Shown here piece after piece: positions 33,150-39,975 of a DNA stretch of 39,975 nt. The position numbers and the translations under genes were made by a program. Source of the DNA: Gnetum montanum. Its lineage: Eukaryota > Streptophyta > Gnetopsida > Gnetales > Gnetaceae. The notes under the pieces are model-generated. The model was not told the DNA's origin, made no database searches, and saw nothing but the letters and a program-made list of their open reading frames with translations. Location: the NCBI GenBank assembly GCA_015680685.1, contig MNCI01013584.1, positions 1,122,930-1,162,904 on the forward strand, written 5' to 3'. Position 1 is the stretch's first letter. Each line of letters opens with the position of its first letter.

Positions 33150-33435
33150 ACTGTGCCCTATCCACTATCATGCCCATCAAGATGCACGTTGTGCTTACTC
33201 CTCCATGTCTTTCCTACCTTCTTCCTTTGTCGCTATTGTCCAAATCTATGTTGCATATACTTTGCACCTTGTCTATCTATGTCGTTGCTACTACACAATG
33301 CTACCAAAATCCTAGTTGCATTTTTTTCTACAATTCTAGCCATGTTTTACTAACACCATGTGAGCCTTTTTCATCATCTCCTGCACCATCGTCACCATCA
33401 CTATCACTACCATGGCTGAAAAATCCATAGTAATT

Positions 33436-33855
33436 TTCAGCCATCCACAATGTTTGTGAACACTGCTAGCATCGAGAAACGTTAGCTCCTCTAGTACCCA
33501 TAAACATTGTTGATGTTGGAAAAAAATACCTCCTCTAGCATCCATAGACACCACCAATGCTAGAAAAAGTAGCCTCCTCTTACACTTGCGCACACCGCTA
33601 GCATAAAAAAAAAAAGCCACCTCCTCTAGCACCCACTAACATCTCCAATGCCAAAAGAGCAACCTCCTCTATAATCCACAAACACCATTGGCATCAAAAA
33701 AAGTTATCTCCTCTAGTACCTACAAACACCACTAACATCGAAAAAAGGTACCTCCCCCAGCACTTGCAGACATCACTAGCACTAGGAAAAGCTACCTTCC
33801 CTAATGCACCATGGGCACCATAAGTGCCATGGAGAGCTACCTCCATTGGTAGTTT
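33436..33855. repeat. Minisatellite, 44-bp period, about nine units
   Basis: Units such as acctcctctataatccacaa and atctcctctagtacctacaa repeat at 44 bp (exact for several units, 43-47 bp in others), each ending in an A-rich run. Units differ at many positions, so the array is old. Since 44 is not a multiple of three, reading frames crossing it (for example 33336-33632, minus) change phase and are not credible genes. Confidence 0.82.
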
Positions 33856-34032
33856 CAACAACCAAAATAATTGTTGTTAGTTGACAAAAATTTGACTAGT
33901 AATTGATGGAAATGCTTAAATTATCAAATAATGAAAAAATTCTAAATTGACATTTGAGTAGGAAAAGTTAAATATTTAATAATGGAAAAATTTAACAAGA
34001 AATTCAAATTGATGTTTTGGTAGCAAATGAGA

Positions 34033-34101
34033 TAAAAACTATATAATTAAGCACACTCATTCAAGAGTATTGCTAGGATGGGTGACCTCTCAGGAAGTCT
34101 C
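34033..34101 (+). repeat. 5S rRNA-like segment, possibly from a Cassandra-type LTR
   Basis: The stretch aaaactatataattaagcac and then tgctaggatgggtgacctct aligns without gaps to plant 5S rRNA from about position 45 to 108 (from recall), including the internal promoter boxes A and C. Mismatches are mostly C-to-T or G-to-A. The first 45 nt of 5S are not recognisable. Cassandra terminal-repeat elements carry 5S sequence inside their LTRs, and some long-LTR gypsy families have a similar segment. LTR ends and a PBS were not located here. Confidence 0.6.
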
Positions 34102-36360
34102 ATTTTCCAGCCAAAGGTTCTAGACCTCAAAAGCCATAATTTTTCACTTGGAGAGCCTTTTCAATGAATGAAGAGTGGTTTCCTATAGATTTTAACCTCC
34201 CAGACACAATGGTGAAGTCAGATCTACCCCATGGAGCTTCAAAATATTACTTTTTCCTCCTTGCCCAACATGATGCCTCTAGACCCTTGGAGACTCAATT
34301 TTAGCATAACTTGAGCATACAAGATCCATTTCTAATATATAAATATTCATTTCCAACATTTTTCACCCTTCTAAAATCAATGGTAAGATCATATTTATCA
34401 TCTACGTGCTCAATAATTTGATGATGTCATAAGCTCTACCTTAAAATGCCAAAACTTAGACTAGCTAACAATGCCTAATAATTTAATTGTTAACACTAAT
34501 GAATTTAACATTTTTGGCCTTGAGATTAAGTGCTTAACCTTTACAAATAGTCTTAGATCATTAATCCCTAGTTTCTCATTAGTTACACTATTGGAGTTAA
34601 TTTCTTAAGGGGGTAGAAAGGTCACTAAAGAGTCTAGGTAATGTAGCCAATTGTTACCAATCAGATTAGTTGGAGAATTAGTTGATGAAATAGTTGGTGA
34701 ACCAAAATGGTTAAGAAGATGTATATCAATTTTTCTTCCAATCAAATCATACAACAAAATAACATGGAGAGTCATAATCTTGTTCTGACAAGGTGAATGA
34801 TACCCATAAAGAGTAATGGCCTAGAAGAGAATCTAAGAATGATAATGAAAGTTGCAAAATACAATGTGCTTGCAAGATTCCTAGCTAGTAAGAGACAACA
34901 TCCGCTATGTCCATCATGGGCCATGGACTAGCATGAGTATTAATATCCACACATCCTAGCAAATTTAAGAAGTCTTGGCATGGGAATTTCTATACCAATT
35001 CCAACTGAACTTGGGAAAGATGTGATATAAAGGTATTTATAAGAAAAAGGTTCTTGTGGAACTTCTTATTTTGAGCCATACAAATTAGCCTATTGTACAA
35101 ATCACAACATGGATGGTTGCATAATCTTTTATAAAGAAGCCAAGTTTGAATTAGTAAACATATTTGAATGGAGTTTATAGGATATGATTTTTGAAATCCT
35201 AGAACTTTAAATTAGGGGAAGAAAAGAATGATCAAGGTTCTAAAGAAGTCACATAGCTTTAATAGTGATTCTAAAAATCCATTTAGTAAAAATATATGTA
35301 TGCATGTGTTAACACATATTTAATTGCCAAATCAACATATCCAAATATCAGACTGTGCTAAGGGGAATACTTGATTAAGCAATTAGAGAAAATTTTAAAG
35401 AAAAAATTATTTTTAAGCCATACCAATCCAAAGACATTTTTCCTTTGTGAATACTTTAATGTGTAAGTTGAAAGTAGTATTTATTAATTCTTAAACTATT
35501 GATGTATAAAGGAATCCTTTGAAGATGAACCTAATTGAAGAATATGTTCCCATTAATTCAACATGAAATCCCATCGGCCAATTCATATTCTACTTACATT
35601 GAATCTTCAATAGATAAATCAAATCCCAGAATTCAAGAATAGGTGTTGTTGATGGATAGCACTCATTGAGAATCACTTTTTACTAATTACTCTACCATGA
35701 TTAATGAAGATGGGTCAAGAATATTCTTCATTGAGACTCTATATTATATTTGGTACAATGTTCAATTCTTTTGAGTTACCAAGTTACTAGAGGTAATTTC
35801 TAAAGAACAAATAGAGAAAAATCAAGATCAAGCCCTTCCATCCCAAACAAGACCATCCAATCATATACCTCTCATGGTAGAACTATAACTACTTCCATAA
35901 ATTCATAAGGTTGATTAAGATCAGGAAGTATCTTAACCTTACTCTTATTTATGATTTTCATAAGTTTCTTTATTATTTAATTTATATTTTAATTTCATAA
36001 GTAAAATTTCTACGACAATGTAAGTTGAAAATAAGGATTTTCCTACCTTCACTTGCATAACAAGATATTAGTTGCACTTTGTGTGATCCTGGTTAGGACT
36101 AGTGATTGGTGGTTGATAGATATTTTATTCAACTCTTATTATTATCTTAGAAAATGAGGTAACTATTAATAAATTAATATTTAAATTCCCATATATTCTT
36201 CTTACATATGACTTGTTTGTAGAAAAAGCAAGAAACAACTTCAAGTCCAAAGGAAAAATCAAATTATTGGAGGATAGGATCATAAAATAAGTACTTGAGC
36301 TAGAAAAAGATACTAAACATGGACTCATTTGAGGACAAATAAAACCTAAGGGAGGTAGAT
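34102..36360. other. Unassigned DNA ending in a polypurine tract
   Basis: About 2.2 kb with no convincing coding motif. The last bases (ttgaggacaaat, then aacctaagggaggtaga at 36343-36359) resemble the 3' end of a plant gypsy pol region and its polypurine tract, directly before LTR R5. The body may therefore be the degraded interior of an R-family or related element. Confidence 0.45.
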
Positions 36361-36802
36361 TGTAACATTCCCATTCCCAATTGTTGGTACTACATAACCA
36401 AGATGATGCCTCTTCATAACAAGTGATATTATTATCATAAGACTTGAAAGGAAAGTTATAATTGAGAATCAAAAGGGCGTGTTGGAATAATAGATGTGTC
36501 TCTTGAGCTAACCTTTGGGAATTTGACCTAAGGTATTTATACCCAAGAATCAAAGGTCATATAAACATGGAGTTGCAAATTCTGTAAAGGCAAAAAATAG
36601 GTGTTAAGTAAAGAAATATTGGAAGAGGATTGGCCATCCCTTCTAGCTAATTGTAGGCCTAACCATGGTCGCAGTGCTAGATTGCCTCTAAGGGATAGAT
36701 GTCAAAGGAAGAAAACCCCAAGGAACACACTTAAAGCATGATCCAAATATACTATTATGCATCAATAAATCATTCTTCTCTTTTCTTTTCTTTCTTTTTG
36801 CA
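36361..36802 (+). repeat. LTR of family R, copy R5 (about 442 bp)
   Basis: The clearest copy. TGTAACATTCCCATTCCC follows the polypurine tract, a TATA-like ggtatttatacc lies at 36532-36543, an AATAAA-like caataaatcattc near the end, and a pyrimidine-rich tail ends ttttgca. It is followed by R6 in the opposite orientation. Confidence 0.78.
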
Positions 36803-37167
36803 ATAGTGTATCTAGATCATGCTTTGAGTATGTTCCTTGGGGTTTTCTTCCTAAGACATCTATCCCTTAGAGTCAATCCATCACTACCACCATGGTTATG
36901 CCTACAACCAACCAAAAGGGATGGTCAGTTCTCTTCCTATCCTACTTCACCCAACACCTATTACTTGCCTTTATCGACTCTACAACTCTATGCTAATACA
37001 ACCTCTAATGCCTAGGTATAAAAACCTTAGGTTAAATCCCAAAGGTCACCTCAAGAGGCATGTCTGTTATTACAACACATCATTTCAAGTCTAAAGTACA
37101 ACTTCCCTTTTAAATCTTGTTAAAATAATGATAACATTTGTAATGAAGAGGCATCATCTTTATTATG
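36803..37167 (-). repeat. LTR of family R, copy R6, cut by element C
   Basis: It aligns with R5 in inverse orientation at roughly 80% by eye. On the minus strand its first approximately 33 bp are missing because element C's LTR begins at 37168. TATA-like ggtataaaaacc is at 37015-37026. Confidence 0.75.
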
Positions 37168-38042
37168 TGATGAATCGTGGTTTGTTAGGTGTTGATATCG
37201 AACCCTTGACATCAAACCCCCAATATCAGACCCTCGATATTAGGTACGTGATATCGAAACTTAGGCAATGATATTAGATACACAATATCATGGTTCCTAT
37301 GTAAGCTTATAAATACCACATTTAGGTGCATAGGAAGGGGGAGTAATTTAGTGTTAGAGTAGAGTCTTTTTATCATTTTTTTAGTTCATCTCAACTCTTT
37401 CCCTAGTGCATGCCCGGAGTGTAATGATTGTAATTGTATAGAACCTTTATTCAAGTGTGACGTACTTGGACACACACATGACCAGAAATAAAGATCGAGA
37501 TTACTTCATCATTTTAGCATTTACTTAGTTTTAATTGCTTACTGTTATTATTATTTATTGTTTTCCTAATTAATATTTTTTACCCTTCATTTACTATCCC
37601 TATTATTAAATGTGAAATAAGTACGACTTAATCATGAGCATTTAAGCGTGACTACTTGGTATCCTAGTAGCATACCTAGGACATCTACTTGGTAATCCCA
37701 GTAGTAGTACACGGTGTCCAAGATGTGTATGGATTATTAAGGATGGATGCTCATCATACTTAGGCTAGCTTAGATTCTCTTCTCCCATTCCCTCTTAGCT
37801 TAATCAAAGTTACTTTCCATCGCCTCTAGGAGTAGCACTAGTTTAGGACCACATCATACACCTCACTCTAGACTAAACCATATGTGACAAAGCAAATACT
37901 AGTCTAGGTGGGAAGACAATGAACTACGATCAACATGTAATTATCATGATACCACAACTAGCCTATCTATGAAGTTTGACTAGATTGTGCATGAACGCTC
38001 ATATTTGTATGATTGAGTGTAGGAGTACCTCGCCACTCATCA
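37168..38042 (+). repeat. 5' LTR of element C (875 bp)
   Basis: It begins TGATGAATCGTGG and ends CACTCATCA next to the PBS. GATATC-like hexamers start at 37194, 37208, 37222, 37236, 37250, 37270 and 37284 (14-bp steps with one 20-bp step), then the TATA box CTTATAAATAC at 37306-37316. It aligns with A and B LTRs in inverse orientation. The preceding five bases, ttatg, are the predicted target-site duplication. Confidence 0.9.
37194..37316 (+). promoter_or_regulatory. U3 GATATC array and TATA box, element C
   Basis: Seven GATATC-like hexamers (three perfect or G-initial variants, the rest one base off) precede the TATA box by 17-112 bp, with the same 14/20-bp spacing as elements A and B. Confidence 0.6.
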
Positions 38043-38043
38043 T

Positions 38044-38062
38044 TGGTGTCATTGCCAGGGAC
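38044..38062 (+). promoter_or_regulatory. Primer-binding site of element C (tRNA-Asp type)
   Basis: TGGTGTCATTGCCAGGGAC, one base after the LTR end. Four differences from the tRNA-Asp complement, all C-to-T or G-to-A. Confidence 0.87.
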
Positions 38063-38385
38063 GGTGCTAATTATTTAGATTAGTTATATCCTACAAGATT
38101 GTTGTAACAAAGTATTCATGATATATCTTTTAGAAAAGAAATTAATTTCAACTAAGTCACACACAATTCACAACAATGTCTCTCTCACAAGACTATGACA
38201 ATGCAACAACTAGTAAGGTAAACCATTAGAGAACCAACAAATTATATGATGATAAAGATGAAGTTTGGAGTACTCAATCCTATGCACGGGTCTCCTATGT
38301 ACATAAATGAACACAACATCATCCCAACTCACAAATTCATAACCTACCTAGTGATGATGAACCCCTACTGACCACTAACAGCCTA

Positions 38386-39975
38386 ATGCATATACAAGAG
38401 GCTGTTCGAATATCCTGCAGGCATCAAAAGAAAAGTTGTCTACCCAGGCTTGATTTAAACAACTTTCCCAAATTTTCAAGAGGCTATGATTTGGATCTAC
38501 AATATTATTTACAACCCTTTCATGATGCCTGTGTATGGAACAATATTGATAATGGGTGGCAAAAACTTAAGCTTTTTCCTATGACACTTGTTGGCCAAGC
38601 AAAAGTATGGTATAGGTCCTTAAGACCAAAATCAATTCGACATTGGCCGACAATGATAGAACTCTTCAATGAAAGATATCAAACCTATGCAAGAGTGTCA
38701 ACCTTGAGGAGACAAATCCAAGAGTGGAAACAAGCACAACATGAACCCTTGGACATGGCCTTAGAAAGATATTACTCTTTGTTAAACAAATACTCAGGCC
38801 ATGGGTTCTGCGAGGAAAGGCTAATGTACCACATCATAGATGGGCTCCATAATGAAACAAGGGAGATCCTAGGGATGTATGCCTAAGGTCAACTGTATGA
38901 GCTACAAACCCATCAATTCCAAGAGCTTATTAAGTGCGTAGAAAAAGAAGAAGGAGAAATGGCTAAATGGGAGAATGTTGAAAGCTCTCAACAAGACCAA
39001 AATCTTGAATTAGCAAAGGTCCATGATCATGAAGAGGAGAAATCAACTCACCTCAAGGAGGTGGAATCATCTTTCCCATTACTACAATCACTAGATGAAA
39101 TTCAGACAAAGATCAATAGGATGACACAATGGATACATGAAAAATGAGGAGAATACGCCAACACTATTAGAGGTAGAATCATGATGAACCAAGAAGCAAG
39201 ACAGAACACCCTTAGACAATCAGAAAGAAGGGTTGAAGAGAATAAGGATAAGAACTCAACTGCTAATCATATGTATCAATGTGACATTTTCCTATACGAT
39301 CACCTCAAAGGTCAATGCCCAATCTTGTCACATTTACATGAGCATTGGGAAAGAATGTTACATCCAGAGGTCATACAAAAATGCTATGTTCAATCATAGT
39401 GGCAACAATCCCAGTCATGAGGAAGGTCACCCTCAAACTAGTTACACCCTTCATACCATCCAAACCCAAGTGCCTATCAGGTTCAGCATCATGTTTCCTC
39501 AACTGGGTCAACATCCTCTATCTCACCACATTGTTCTCATTCTCCTAAGTACTATCAACCCATGTCCTCTCCAACAAAATCACCACCTTATGTACCTTAC
39601 ACTTCTCCTCAACCTCAATATTCTCATTTTTTTCCTCCTTCTATATCGCCACCAATTGTACTAGAAGGATTTGTACCACATCATTGACCCACAAACAGTA
39701 CTTGTGCTGCTAGTGTCAACCGCAATGGGAATCCTCTACAACATCAAAGGTGTCCCTTCTTTAGACATGACCGTAGAAAGGGATAGCACAATTTCAAGAC
39801 CACTGCATCCTCCCACTTAGCACAATCTTTCTCCTTAAACCCAACACCTCATGTTACATTGTCAGGGCCACTAATCAATACTCCAACAACCATGTGGCCC
39901 AATGAATATAACCATGTAGGGAGAAATATCAATCCTTGCATACCATCTTATGGTCAAGGGTGTCATAGTGGGTCA
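38386..39975 (+). pseudogene. Gag polyprotein of element C, partial
   Basis: The core is open at 38386-38886: LDLNNFPKFSRGYDLDLQYY, then FHDACVWNN, LFPMTLVGQAKVWYRSLRP and YHIIDGLHNETREILG, a Retrotrans_gag-like domain. A single TAA follows. The frame then continues (38959-39147) with a charged, coiled-coil-like part (SFPLLQSLDEIQTKINRMT), and after a TGA with the zinc knuckle CDIFLYDHLKGQC (39280-39318, second Cys to Phe). A tail rich in Pro, Ser and Tyr (SPTKSPPYVPYTSPQPQYSH near 39555) runs to the edge. Few breaks make it the best preserved Gag core here. Confidence 0.87.

Larger units (their letters stand above)
31662..33158 (-). repeat. Tandem duplication of a 748-bp LTR-plus-interior unit
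   Basis: Copy 1 spans 31662-32409 and copy 2 spans 32410-33158, aligning end to end (for example catgtccaacatgtagtaca at 31680 and 32429, gtccttcttccatta-type wording at 32368 and 33119). Each unit, on the minus strand, is an R-family LTR followed by a spacer, and the next LTR starts again. The LTR starts are 750 bp apart (32256 and 33006). This head-to-tail LTR-interior-LTR arrangement suits unequal recombination within a small retroelement. Confidence 0.8.
37168..39975 (+). mobile_element. Element C: Athila/Tat-like retrotransposon, 5' part only
   Basis: LTR, PBS and gag are present; the right edge cuts it within or just after gag. It inserted into LTR R6. Its Gag core is open for 166 codons, longer than in the other copies. 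It lacks the N-terminal Gag module of A, B and D: its PBS-to-core distance is about 350 bp against about 1050 bp in B. It is therefore a distinct subfamily or a deletion derivative. Confidence 0.88.

Noticed and set aside
33039-33430. Three overlapping plus-strand frames of 79-104 codons
   Set aside because: They overlap one another in different phases over the duplicated R interior and CT-rich DNA; the sense of the element is the minus strand.
33336-33632. 98-codon minus-strand frame
   Set aside because: It runs into the 44-bp minisatellite, whose period shifts the frame, and shows no domain.
36125-36553. 142-codon minus-strand frame
   Set aside because: It lies over the polypurine tract and LTR R5 in antisense. 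No domain is recognised.
1-39975. tRNA genes, CRISPR arrays or bacterial operons
   Set aside because: tRNA-like sequence occurs only as 18-20-base primer-binding sites. Repeats are LTRs, microsatellites or the 44-bp array, without CRISPR repeat-spacer structure.

Overview
The window is a block of repetitive DNA from a land-plant nuclear genome, probably an angiosperm. It is AT-rich, has no recognisable host gene, and consists almost entirely of decayed LTR retrotransposons inserted in and beside one another. The plant assignment rests on four things: Ty3/gypsy pol domains in the order protease, RT, RNase H, integrase; primer-binding sites resembling tRNA-Asp (GTC), a primer typical of the plant Athila/Tat (OTA) lineages; a chromovirus-type gag fragment; and a tRNA-Met-primed element with very long LTRs. 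No species can be named. All family names come from motif reading without database searches, and every percentage is an eye estimate.

Layout. 1-6275: element A, minus strand, an Athila/Tat-like element whose 5' LTR is at 5440-6275 and whose 3' end is at or beyond the left edge. 6276-6377: start of an LTR from another family, cut by A. 6731-7185: LTR copy R1 of a roughly 440-bp repeat family called R here. 7186-17118: element B, minus strand, the most complete copy, with both LTRs, PBS, gag, protease, RT, RNase H and an integrase whose 197-codon core is open with an intact DD35E triad. 17119-17503: chromovirus gag fragment with two zinc knuckles. 17504-20860: element E, minus strand, a tRNA-Met-primed element with a 2.55-kb LTR and only about 132 bp of internal DNA. 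20861 to about 28100: element D, plus strand, an old and heavily mutated relative of A and B. 28100-36360: microsatellites, a purine-rich tract, R2, a 748-bp tandem duplication carrying R3 and R4, a 44-bp minisatellite, a 5S rRNA-like segment and unassigned AT-rich DNA. 36361-37167: R5 and R6 face each other as a foldback. 37168-39975: element C, plus strand, truncated by the right edge, with LTR, PBS and most of gag.

Elements A, B, C and D share a gag-PR-RT-RH-IN plan, a Gag with an unusual CX2CX3HX4C knuckle and a proline-rich tail, and LTRs of 836-875 bp. In A, B and C the U3 end carries a 14-bp-period array of palindromic GATATC motifs just upstream of a TATA box. A, B and D also carry a conserved Gag N-terminal module that I do not recognise; C lacks it. 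All coding regions contain stops or frameshifts, so none is expected to make a full protein. Two single N bases (543, 23932) are each flanked by exact duplications and look like assembly joins.
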